Source: Thermodesulfobacteriota bacterium (GTDB lineage: Bacteria > Desulfobacterota > Desulfobacteria > Desulfobacterales > Desulfosudaceae). From it: a stretch of DNA of 64,000 nt. A model generated the notes under the pieces. That model did no database searches. It was given only the letters and a program-made list of their open reading frames with translations, and had not been told where the DNA came from. Every line of letters begins with the position of its first letter. The first letter of the stretch is position 1. Location: assembly GCA_040753795.1 (NCBI GenBank), contig JBFMDX010000009.1, positions 62,001 to 126,000 on the forward strand. The letters run 5' to 3'. The position numbers and the translations under genes were made by a program. This document shows positions 9,172 through 18,184 of this stretch, piece by piece.

Positions 9172-10659
9172 ATGATAAGAAAAATTTTAATCGCCAATCG
9201 TGGCGAAATAGCCGTACGGGTGATCAACACCTGCCGGGAAATGGGTATTACCAGCGTGACGCTCTACAGTGACGCCGATGCCGCCCTGCCGCACACCTTC
9301 ATGTCCGACGAGGCCTTTTGTCTGGGCGGCGGGTCCCTGGCTGACACCTATTTGCACCAGGACAGGATCCTGGCCATTGCCGGGCAATGCGGCGCCGACG
9401 CCATTCATCCCGGTTACGGGTTTCTGTCCGAAAATCCGGTTTTCTGTGAAAAGGTGACCGCCGCCGGTTTGATCTTTATCGGTCCCACGCCGGAAGCCAT
9501 GCGGCTCATGGGCGACAAAATCACCTCCAAGAAAAGAATGGCCGAGGCGGCCATACCGGTCATCCCCGGGTATAACGGCGACATTCAGGACGGCGCCTTC
9601 CTCATGGAACAGGCCGAAGCCATCGGCTTTCCGGTCCTGATCAAGGCCACCGCCGGCGGCGGCGGCAAAGGCATGCGGGTGGTCCACGGGCCCCTGGATT
9701 TTCCCGACGCCCTGGACGGCGCCAAGCGCGAGGCCCAGAACGCCTTTTCCAATGACCGCGTCCTGATCGAAAAGTTCATGCCCCGGTCGCGCCATATCGA
9801 GGTCCAAGTATTCGGCGACACCCACGGCAATTATCTCCACTTTTTTGAACGGGAGTGTTCCATCCAGCGGCGCCACCAGAAAATAATCGAGGAAACACCG
9901 TCAACCGCCCTGACCCCGGAAAAAAGAGCGGCCATTACCGGCAGCGCGGTGGAAGTGGCCAGGGTCATCAGGTATGTCGGCGCCGGCACCGTGGAGTTTA
10001 TCTATGACGACTCGGGTAATTTCTATTTTCTGGAAATGAACACCCGGCTTCAGGTCGAACATCCCATCACCGAAATGGTGACCGGGTTTGATCTCGTCCG
10101 CCTGCAGATCGAGGTGGCCGCCGGCCATCCCCTGCCGGTGCGGCAGGAGGATATCCGCCAGACCGGTCATGCCATCGAGGCCCGGATTTACGCCGAGGAC
10201 CCGGACAATGAGTTCCTGCCGACCACCGGCGTCATCTGCGAGATCGGGTCCTCCCGGATGAACGGCGTCCGCCTGGATTCGGGCTTTCGCGACGGCAACA
10301 GCGTCACCATCAAGTACGACCCCATGCTGGCCAAGCTCATCGCCCACGGCAGCACCCGGCAGGAAGCCAGGGACCGCCTCATCCTGGCGCTGGATGATAT
10401 CCTCTTCCAGGGCGTCAAAACCAACCGGGAATTTTTAAAACGGGTCCTGGCGTCCGCGCCGTTTGCCGACGGCAACACCTTTACGTCGTTTATTGCCGAA
10501 TTTGAACAGGCGCTGAAAAAGGCGGCCTATTCCAGTGACGAGATCGCATTAATCATCGCGGGTTTTCTTTTTGATGAAAGAGAAACGCCCCTGCCGGCAG
10601 TGGCGGCGGCAACCGCTCAGACCGCCTGGGACATGGTCCCGGGCTTCAGGAACGTGTAA
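9172..10659 (+). CDS. biotin carboxylase subunit of acyl-CoA carboxylase
   Basis: ATP-grasp biotin carboxylase of 495 residues. The N-terminal MIRKILIANRGEIAVRV, the ATP-binding glycine loop KATAGGGGKGMRVV, the ERECSIQRRHQKIIEE block and EMNTRLQVEHPITEMVTG are all intact. It carboxylates biotin using ATP and bicarbonate. In most 3-methylcrotonyl-CoA carboxylases the alpha subunit is about 650 residues with biotin attached at its end; here the protein stops after the carboxylase and the biotin carrier is encoded separately by the next gene, which starts at the adjoining base. Confidence 0.9.
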   Translation: MIRKILIANRGEIAVRVINTCREMGITSVTLYSDADAALPHTFMSDEAFCLGGGSLADTYLHQDRILAIAGQCGADAIHPGYGFLSENPVFCEKVTAAGLIFIGPTPEAMRLMGDKITSKKRMAEAAIPVIPGYNGDIQDGAFLMEQAEAIGFPVLIKATAGGGGKGMRVVHGPLDFPDALDGAKREAQNAFSNDRVLIEKFMPRSRHIEVQVFGDTHGNYLHFFERECSIQRRHQKIIEETPSTALTPEKRAAITGSAVEVARVIRYVGAGTVEFIYDDSGNFYFLEMNTRLQVEHPITEMVTGFDLVRLQIEVAAGHPLPVRQEDIRQTGHAIEARIYAEDPDNEFLPTTGVICEIGSSRMNGVRLDSGFRDGNSVTIKYDPMLAKLIAHGSTRQEARDRLILALDDILFQGVKTNREFLKRVLASAPFADGNTFTSFIAEFEQALKKAAYSSDEIALIIAGFLFDERETPLPAVAAATAQTAWDMVPGFRNV

Positions 10660-11211
10660 GTGAAACGCGAACTGATCATCAACGGGGACCGGTACCAGGT
10701 GGAGGCCGTTAAAACCGACGGCAACAGGCTTTCTTTTCATTTCGACGGCCGGGAATATCATTTTTCAAAACGACAGGGCCCGGCGGAACTGGTCATTACC
10801 GAAAACAACAGGAACCATGTCGTCCGGTGCAGCCGGTCTTCCCGGAACGTGCAGGTCAACATCGGGCCTCTGGAGGCGTTTATCGAGGTGCCCGAAGTCA
10901 GCCGCTCGAAAAAATCCGCTTCCGGCGGCGGATCATTGAAATCCCCGATGCCGGGAATCATCTTCAAGATTTTTGCCGAGGAAGGCAGCCTGGTCAAGGC
11001 CGGGGATAAGATCCTGATCCTGGAAGCCATGAAGATGGAGCATACCCTGCGGGCCAACCGGGACGGCCGCTTGACTAAAATATTCTTCAAGGAAGGCGAC
11101 CAGGTGGAAGGGGACGTGGAGCTGGCGGCCATCGCCTCCGAGGAAAAAAAAGTCCAGGTGGAAGGGGACCAGGAACTGGCGGCTATCACTTCCGGGGAGG
11201 AGACGGGTTAG
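10660..11211 (+). CDS. biotin carrier protein of acyl-CoA carboxylase
   Basis: A 183-residue protein starting with GTG at 10660, immediately after the stop of the biotin carboxylase gene. Residues 1-80 form a beta-rich region like the BT (inter-subunit) domain of carboxylase alpha subunits. The biotinyl domain follows, with the biotin Lys in LEAMKMEH. The gene therefore looks like the C-terminal part of a split alpha subunit. The C-terminus carries an in-frame 54-bp tandem duplication (11101-11208) that repeats VEGDxELAAI; the first copy completes the biotinyl fold, so the second is an added tail. Confidence 0.88.
   Translation: MKRELIINGDRYQVEAVKTDGNRLSFHFDGREYHFSKRQGPAELVITENNRNHVVRCSRSSRNVQVNIGPLEAFIEVPEVSRSKKSASGGGSLKSPMPGIIFKIFAEEGSLVKAGDKILILEAMKMEHTLRANRDGRLTKIFFKEGDQVEGDVELAAIASEEKKVQVEGDQELAAITSGEETG
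11101..11208 (+). repeat. 54-bp in-frame tandem duplication inside the biotin carrier gene
   Basis: The sequence beginning CAGGTGGAAGGGGAC recurs exactly 54 bp later (11101 and 11155) with several substitutions, so the last 18 codons of the biotinyl domain are copied once in frame. The divergence between copies shows the event is not brand new. Confidence 0.85.
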
Positions 11212-12102
11212 ATGCTGGCCGCGCTGCCCCGGAAGGTGAAGATCGTTGACGTTTCTTTGCGGGACGGCCTGCAGAACGTATCCGGGCCGGTCATTTCCAC
11301 GGCCGACAAGAAAAAGTTCTTTGACCTGCTCCTGGCCGCCGGTCTGACGGATTTTGAGGTGACCAGTTTTGTCAGTCCCGGCCGGATCCCCCAGCTGGGC
11401 GACGCCGAAGCATTCTACTCCCTGATTGCCGCTCATGAGGACCGGGGCATGCGTCTGGCGGCCCTGGTTCCCAATGAAAAGCAGCTGGCCCGGGCAATTC
11501 AATGCCAGGTAAAAACCATTGCCCTGTTCACCTCGCCCTCCGATACCTTCAACCGCAAAAACATCAACCGGGATGTCGCGTCCTCTTTAAAGGACATCGA
11601 AACCGTGGCCCGGGCCGCCGCCGCCCACGGCATGAATATCCGGGGGCTGATATCCATGGTTTTCGGGTGCCCGGACGAAGGAAAGATCGACGAATCGCTG
11701 CTGATGAAAATCATCGAACGGTTCCTTTCTTTAAACGCCTATGAAGTCGTTTTAAGCGACACGGTCGGCGTTGCAGGTCCCGGGCAGGTTCACGAGTTGA
11801 CGGGTAAGGTAAAAGAACGCTTCGGCCTGGATAAAATCGTCCTGCACTGCCACGATACCCGGGGGATCGCCGTAGCCAACGTGCTGGCGGCCCTGGACGC
11901 CGGCATCTCGATCTTTGACGCCTCGACCGGCGGGCTGGGCGGCTGTCCATTTGCCAGGGGCGCCCGCGGCAATGTCGCCACCGAGGACCTGGTTTACCTG
12001 TTCAATACCCTCGGGATCGATTGCGGGGTGGACCTGGAAGCCCTGGAAAAGGCGGCGGAGCTTATTTTAAGTAAGACCGGGAATCAGTGCCAGGCGGAAT
12101 AA
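11212..12102 (+). CDS. hydroxymethylglutaryl-CoA lyase
   Basis: TIM-barrel aldolase of 296 residues of the HMGL-like family. VSLRDGLQNV at the N-terminus carries the metal-binding Arg-Asp pair, LHCHDTRG carries the metal histidines, and GGLGGCPFARGARGNVATED matches the HMG-CoA lyase signature loop with its active-site Cys. It splits HMG-CoA to acetyl-CoA and acetoacetate, the last step of leucine catabolism. The ATG begins directly after the stop of the biotin carrier gene, so the two are translationally coupled. It closes the run of carboxylase, hydratase and lyase genes. Confidence 0.9.
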   Translation: MLAALPRKVKIVDVSLRDGLQNVSGPVISTADKKKFFDLLLAAGLTDFEVTSFVSPGRIPQLGDAEAFYSLIAAHEDRGMRLAALVPNEKQLARAIQCQVKTIALFTSPSDTFNRKNINRDVASSLKDIETVARAAAAHGMNIRGLISMVFGCPDEGKIDESLLMKIIERFLSLNAYEVVLSDTVGVAGPGQVHELTGKVKERFGLDKIVLHCHDTRGIAVANVLAALDAGISIFDASTGGLGGCPFARGARGNVATEDLVYLFNTLGIDCGVDLEALEKAAELILSKTGNQCQAE

Positions 12103-12148
12103 TCGCTAGCCCGGATAGGTTTGGCCCTTGGCCGCCTGGCCACACCCG

Positions 12149-12210
12149 CAAGGCGCAGGACGCGAAGCTGTAGTAAATCTACTGCGAGCGGCCGGCAACA
12201 CAGCGGATGC
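12149..12210. repeat. dispersed palindromic repeat, copy 2
   Basis: A GC-rich element with an internal GTAGTAAATCTAC palindrome flanked by GCGAAGCT and TGCGAGCGG, ending in ACACAGCGGATGC. It resembles the minus strand of the element at 2214-2286 in layout and partly in sequence. Together with the long hairpin at 12256-12437 it fills most of the 390-bp gap between the HMG-CoA lyase gene and the next ORF. Confidence 0.4.
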
Positions 12211-12255
12211 GGTCAAGAGGACTTACCCGGAGGGTAAAATATTCGGGATTGTGGT

Positions 12256-12437
12256 CTTGCGGGAAACACATTTCCCCTCGCGCCTTGATCCTTTTGGGGC
12301 CGGTTACAAGCGGCTGCTGCATTTCTCGAACTCGGGCTGACGCCCTCAAACAGCGAGAAATGCTTAACGCAGCCGTGTGTAACCGGCTGATTCCCAAAAG
12401 TCTCAAACAGCGCTCGGGAAAACGCGTTTCCCGCAAG
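12256..12437. repeat. 182-bp imperfect long inverted repeat
   Basis: The ends are a perfect 12-bp inverted repeat (CTTGCGGGAAAC at 12256-12267, its complement at 12426-12437). Inside are further matching arm segments: a CCGGTTACA/TGTAACCGG pair, a CGGCTG/CAGCCG pair and CATTTCTCG/CGAGAAATG around a small loop near 12340. The whole stretch can fold into one long hairpin. It has no coding potential that I trust. It could be a MITE-like element or another genome-specific repeat. Confidence 0.7.
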
Positions 12438-12492
12438 TTCATTCTTATTAGAAACGTGGTACTGATAATAATGTTAGAGCCATAGGAAAGAT

Positions 12493-12885
12493 ATGCGCAT
12501 CTTCTATTCGCAAGGTTCTGATCCACTGATTGCTGCATCACGTTCAGAAATGCGTGCGGTATCGTCTGCGTTGTCGGACTTTCTGATTTCGGAAAAGGAC
12601 GAACTCTATATTGCTGCTGATGCCAATGAATCAGCAGAGCCATATCAGGTATTGCTTAAAGGTTTAAGGCTTGTAAAGGACCGCGTCCCTATCTGCATTT
12701 CTATCGAGGCCGAAGGAGAGTTGAAGGTTGAAGGCGAGGTGTCGGAGTTAATGCTTTGGGTAAAAGCCTTTCATTTTCCAGAATCCGCCGCTGATGGTGA
12801 CCACCATCATCCCGAAAGTCGAGCGGACATTCGGGTCCAGCCAGGAAGCCTCAGTACTATCGTGGAAGTTTATGAGCCGGAGTAG
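12493..12885 (+). CDS. hypothetical protein, foreign-looking composition
   Basis: A 130-residue protein that I do not recognise. It begins MRIFYSQGSD, has a long amphipathic helix region (residues about 14-32), a beta-rich centre and a His/Asp-rich stretch (DGDHHHPESRAD, about residues 100-111), and ends in beta-type sequence. The layout is reminiscent of small immunity-type proteins, but this is a weak impression. The DNA is visibly richer in A/T than the genes on either side, and the gene lies directly after the long inverted repeat, which suggests acquisition. An AGGAAAGAT Shine-Dalgarno precedes the ATG. Confidence 0.55.
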   Translation: MRIFYSQGSDPLIAASRSEMRAVSSALSDFLISEKDELYIAADANESAEPYQVLLKGLRLVKDRVPICISIEAEGELKVEGEVSELMLWVKAFHFPESAADGDHHHPESRADIRVQPGSLSTIVEVYEPE

Positions 12886-13013
12886 GGCTCTATCAATTCG
12901 CTAAAGTTGCGACGACCCTGACGGGACGCGGACTAAGCCCAAACATTAACAGCAAAGGATGAAGCAGCAACAGGCAATATACAAAAAAAATTGATGAGGC
13001 CGTTCAAGTCTAA

Positions 13014-13052
13014 CCCCTTGAACCCTTGGCCCCTCGAACCCTTGAACCCTTG
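13014..13052. repeat. degenerate octamer repeat array A
   Basis: Five tandem units with an exact 8-bp period, in the CCCTTGAA orientation (ccccttga, acccttgg, cccctcga, acccttga, acccttg). It lies immediately upstream of the Shine-Dalgarno of the gene at 13070. The same unit recurs at 31460-31494, 31723-31758, 34141-34181 and 37435-37471. Confidence 0.8.
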
Positions 13053-13069
13053 TTTTTAGTGAGGTTATC

Positions 13070-14194
13070 ATGTCCGAACACGATTTATGGAAGATCTTCC
13101 CCCGCATGCCGAGAAAAGTTACGATCGGCGACATCACCATCAGAGACGGATTCCAGCACGAAGAGAAGTTTGTCTCCACGGCGGCGAAAATCCATTATGC
13201 CGAAGAACTGATTTTCGCCGGCTGCCGGAATATCGAGCTGACCAACCTGGGCAACCCCCATATCATGCCCCAGTTCAGGGACGCCGAAGAGGTGCTCAAA
13301 TACTTCCGCGGCGAGCGGTTTGCCAAGGGGTGTAAGGCAAGAGGCATCGATCCCGGCGATATCTGCTTTACCACGGTCACCATCCGGGAAGCGTCCGTGG
13401 ACCGGGCCATCCGCTTGAAAGAGGCGGGCGTGGGTCCGGACCGGTGCCTGATGATGGTTTCCACCGAAGAAGAGCATCATTACGCCAACTCCGGCATGAC
13501 CCTTCCCCAGTACTGGGCCGAAGCCGAGCGGGCCACGAAGAAATGCCGTGACGCGGGCATGAAGATGTGCGGCACGGTCAGCACCATCTGGGGCAGCCCC
13601 ATCGGCGGGGCCACGGACATGAAGGACGCGATCACCTTTACTAAAAGATGGCTGGATATCGGGGCCAGCGACGTCGAGCACGCCGACCATGACGGCAGCG
13701 CCTCGGCCGCCCAGGTGTACCGTTATTTTTCCATGGTGCTGGACGAGATCCCGGATGTGAGCAAGCACATCGCCCACTTTCATGAAACCAAGCGGGTGGC
13801 CTCCGCCTCTGTCCTGGCGTCCCTGCAGGCGGGCATCGCCCATTTTGAAGCCACCCTGGGCGGCCTGGGCGGTCAGCCGGCCAACTTCCTCGATGACTGT
13901 CCGGTCAAAGGGACCGGGGACTATTATTACGACGACCCGCGTTACGTCGGGTTGATCTGCCTGGAAGACCTGCTGGTCATGCTCGATGAAATGGGCATCG
14001 AACACGGATATAATATCGGGAAAATCCTGAAGCTGGGGAAAAACCTGGAAAAGACCATGGGCCGGCGGCTCCGGTCCGAGGCCATCATCAACGGCCCGAC
14101 GGTAAAAGAAGGTCACATGGAATACGCCCGGCCCGGTTTAAAGGAGCTCAAGGCCAGGGCCGGCGAGAAACCCGGCCAGCGTTTTCCCGAGTAG
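13070..14194 (+). CDS. HMG-CoA-lyase-like (HMGL family) aldolase/carboxyltransferase
   Basis: A 374-residue TIM-barrel protein of the HMGL family with IGDITIRDGFQHEE at the N-terminus, metal-site candidates HADHDGS and AHFHETKR, and the LGGLGGQPANFL loop. The Cys-containing GLGGCP signature of true HMG-CoA lyase is replaced by GGQPAN, and the protein is about 80 residues longer, so the acyl substrate is probably different. It lies downstream of the leucine cluster in the same orientation but is separated by repeats. Start ATG 13070 follows GTGAGGTTATC. A homologous reaction (acyl-CoA retro-aldol cleavage) is likely; the exact one is unknown. Confidence 0.75.
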   Translation: MSEHDLWKIFPRMPRKVTIGDITIRDGFQHEEKFVSTAAKIHYAEELIFAGCRNIELTNLGNPHIMPQFRDAEEVLKYFRGERFAKGCKARGIDPGDICFTTVTIREASVDRAIRLKEAGVGPDRCLMMVSTEEEHHYANSGMTLPQYWAEAERATKKCRDAGMKMCGTVSTIWGSPIGGATDMKDAITFTKRWLDIGASDVEHADHDGSASAAQVYRYFSMVLDEIPDVSKHIAHFHETKRVASASVLASLQAGIAHFEATLGGLGGQPANFLDDCPVKGTGDYYYDDPRYVGLICLEDLLVMLDEMGIEHGYNIGKILKLGKNLEKTMGRRLRSEAIINGPTVKEGHMEYARPGLKELKARAGEKPGQRFPE

Positions 14195-14245
14195 AATAAG
14201 CGGATCAAAAAAGAACCTCCATTTAATGAAAGCACGGTCCGCCTG

Positions 14246-14929
14246 ATGACTATTCCCGCGAAAAAGACCGGTTTAAACCGCCGGACGGGATTCGGGTACA
14301 CCTGTCACCGCTGCCTGGCCTGTTGCCGTTTCAAGAAGATCCAAGTCAACCCTTACGAAATAGCGCGTCTGGCGAGGCGCCTGGACCTTTCTACCACCGA
14401 ATTTATCATCCGCCACACCACCTCCGGGGGAACGGTTTTGCGGTTTCGGGAGGACGGCACCTGCGCCTTCCTGACCGATCGGGGATGCGGCGTACACCCC
14501 GACCGGCCCCTGGTCTGCCGGCTCTACCCCTTGAGACGGCATGTCCGTTTTCCAGAGGAGGAATCTTTTGACCGGCTGGAATGCGAACCGGAATGCCGGG
14601 GCGTTTTTAACAAAAACGGCACCATTGAAGAGTATCTGGAAGAACAGGGCGCCGGGCCGTTCCTGCACGCGGCGGATCTATACCTGGATTTGCTCTGGCG
14701 GCTGCTGCAAACCCTCCAGGATCAGCGGCAGGATTTCGATCAGGCGGAAACCCTGCTTCAAACCGTTCGAAGCGTCAGCGGCGATCCGGCGGGCGGACAT
14801 GACCTGTCCTGGATTGACATGGACCGGGCCGTATCATATTATTGTGAACAATCCGGGACGCCTGTTCCAGCGGATGTGGAGGCGCAAATGGTTCTGCACA
14901 TCAAGGCCGTCCGGGAATGGTCGGCTTAA
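14246..14929 (+). CDS. YkgJ-type cysteine-cluster protein
   Basis: A 227-residue protein with the zinc/iron-chelating cluster pattern: Cys20, Cys23, Cys26 and Cys27 (YTCHRCLACC), then TCAFLTDRGCGVHPDRPLVCRLYPLRRH and a late ECEPEC. This is the YkgJ family (formerly UPF0153), whose members bind a metal or an Fe-S cluster; their function is largely unknown. The C-terminal 90 residues are helical and polar. It lies 51 bp after the lyase-like gene and 20 bp before a small exported protein. Confidence 0.85.
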   Translation: MTIPAKKTGLNRRTGFGYTCHRCLACCRFKKIQVNPYEIARLARRLDLSTTEFIIRHTTSGGTVLRFREDGTCAFLTDRGCGVHPDRPLVCRLYPLRRHVRFPEEESFDRLECEPECRGVFNKNGTIEEYLEEQGAGPFLHAADLYLDLLWRLLQTLQDQRQDFDQAETLLQTVRSVSGDPAGGHDLSWIDMDRAVSYYCEQSGTPVPADVEAQMVLHIKAVREWSA

Positions 14930-14949
14930 ATTACCATCAGGAGGTGACC

Positions 14950-15311
14950 ATGACATCCAAATCGAAAAAAAGAACCTGAAGAAGCATCTGGCGATCGCCA
15001 CCATGGCGGCATCCCTGGGCGTGTCCCTGGGCGTACCGGTGGGAGATGTGCTGGCGGAAGAAACGACAACCAACACCCCCCCGGTCTACTCCAGCCCCTA
15101 CAACACGTCAGACCAGGGGAAAATAGAAGCCGTCCAGGGAAAATTCAAATCCACCCAGGGAAAGCTGCAATCAAGCCAGGGCAAAATCGAATCCGTCCAG
15201 GGCAAGGTCACCTCGACTCAGGGGAAAATCGAGTCCGTCCAGGGCAAGCATCTCGACAGCCCGGAAAGCATGGATCCGTCACTCACGGGAACGGAGACCG
15301 CCCCGAGATAG
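14950..15311 (+). CDS. small exported heptad-repeat protein; start codon lies behind a poly-A frameshift
   Basis: The mature frame encodes a signal peptide (KKHLAIATMAASLGVSLGVP...VLA) and then six consecutive 7-residue units of the type QGKIESV (QGKIEAV, QGKFKST, QGKLQSS, QGKIESV, QGKVTST, QGKIESV) and a short tail. Ile/Val at positions 4 and 7 of each unit give an a/d-like spacing, although each unit also holds Gly. The only start with a good Shine-Dalgarno (GGAGGTGACC, ATG 14950) is in another frame: it enters a run of seven A at 14965-14971 and stops at TGA. Slipping back one base there gives MTSKSKKKNLKKHL, an ideal Lys-rich n-region. Either a base is missing or translation slips; alternatively ATG 15001 is used without an n-region. 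No recognised family. Confidence 0.65.
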
Positions 15312-15382
15312 GCCGATTGCCCGGGAGCCCTTCCGGCCGGCTTCCCGTTATCCCTGATCCCGCACCGGCCGTTCGGCGCCGC

Positions 15383-17188
<1,806 letters not shown>

Positions 17189-17221
17189 GGCTTTCTCCTT
17201 GCGATTCCGTTTTCAGCATCT

Positions 17222-17989
17222 TCACGCCGCGCCGCCGCGGGGGCTGAGCAACTGGCTGATGCACAGGGACTGGTTGCGGTCTTCCAGGCGGATGGCGCTT
17301 TCCAGGCTGACCGGCCCGGCGTTGACGTCCAGGGCCTCCTTGGTGAGCTTGAGGCCGAGGGGCGACTTGCCGGCCATGTTGCGGGCCAGGTTCATGGCCT
17401 CGTCCATGAGACGGTCCGGCTCCACCAGGGACTGGACCAGGCCGATGCGCAAGGCTTCCTGGGCGTCGAACAGGTCGCCGGTATACAGGTAACGGGCCGC
17501 GTTGCCCAGGCCGACGATCCGGGGGAAAAGCCAGGAAGAACCCATGTCCGCGCCGCCCACGCCGATGTTGATGTAGGCGGCTGAAAATCTGGCTTTGGGG
17601 GCGGCCAGGCGGATGTCGCAGGCCAGGGCGATGGAGAAGCCGGCGCCGGCGGCGGCCCCGTTGATGGCGCCGATGATGGGCTGGGGGCAGCGGCGCATGG
17701 CCAGGATGAAATCCGAGTATGTCCGCTGGGCGGTATAGGCCTGTTCCGGGGTATAGCCCCCGGCGGGCGCCGTGATGGCCGGGTCGCTCATGTCCAGCCC
17801 CGCGCAGAACCCCCTGCCCGCGCCCGTAACCACGATGACCCGCGTCTCCCGGTCCGTGAGACGCTCAGCGAAAAAGCGCGTCAGGTCGTCCCGCATGGCA
17901 AAATTGATGGCATTGAGGCAGGCCGGCCGGTTGAGCGTCAGGATGCCGATTGGCCCGTCCTGGCGGTATTCGATGGTTTCGTATGCCAT
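17222..17989 (-). CDS. enoyl-CoA hydratase/isomerase family protein
   Basis: Crotonase of 255 residues. The oxyanion loops are GRGFCAGLDMSDPA and NGAAAGAGFSIALACDIRL. In the region of the catalytic acids it reads ARFSAAYINIGVGGADMGSSWLFPRIVG, so the usual first glutamate is replaced (FSAAYI), while an Asp lies in GGADMG. This pattern is common in crotonases that act as isomerases or hydrolases rather than hydratases. It is transcribed first in a two-gene minus-strand unit with the acyl-CoA dehydrogenase, and is divergent from the glycyl radical enzyme gene. Confidence 0.82.
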   Translation of the reverse strand: MAYETIEYRQDGPIGILTLNRPACLNAINFAMRDDLTRFFAERLTDRETRVIVVTGAGRGFCAGLDMSDPAITAPAGGYTPEQAYTAQRTYSDFILAMRRCPQPIIGAINGAAAGAGFSIALACDIRLAAPKARFSAAYINIGVGGADMGSSWLFPRIVGLGNAARYLYTGDLFDAQEALRIGLVQSLVEPDRLMDEAMNLARNMAGKSPLGLKLTKEALDVNAGPVSLESAIRLEDRNQSLCISQLLSPRGGAA

Positions 17990-18146
17990 GGTCTTCCCTC
18001 CCGGTTGCGAACTTTTACGTTATTAAGAAAAGTATGTGAAAGAATAAATTGTTTGCGGGGCATTGTTGCTCAGGCTGCCCTTTAATTTTTAGCAGGGCCG
18101 CCCCGGTCCGTCAATCTATTCCTTACCGCGGCCTGTTTGGAGAAAA

Positions 18147-18175
18147 TGGACAATATTTCCAATATCTGGTAGAAT
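18147..18175 (+). promoter_or_regulatory. candidate sigma70 promoter of the glycyl radical enzyme gene
   Basis: TGGACA (18147-18152), a 17-bp spacer and TAGAAT (18170-18175). Transcription would start near 18182, only a few bases before the ATG at 18185, which would make the transcript almost leaderless. No Shine-Dalgarno is visible before that ATG. Confidence 0.4.
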
Positions 18176-18184
18176 AAAACGATT

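Noticed and set aside
12128-12485. Two open frames (70 and 92 codons) in the gap before 12493
   Set aside because: They lie inside the dispersed repeat and the long inverted repeat and show no protein-like sequence or Shine-Dalgarno.
13014-13052. CRISPR array
   Set aside because: The units are 8 bp with no spacers; none of the repeat arrays has the repeat-spacer pattern and no cas gene is present.
14541-14949. Longer N-terminus for the heptad-repeat protein
   Set aside because: It would run within the YkgJ gene in another frame; the signal peptide begins only after 14950.
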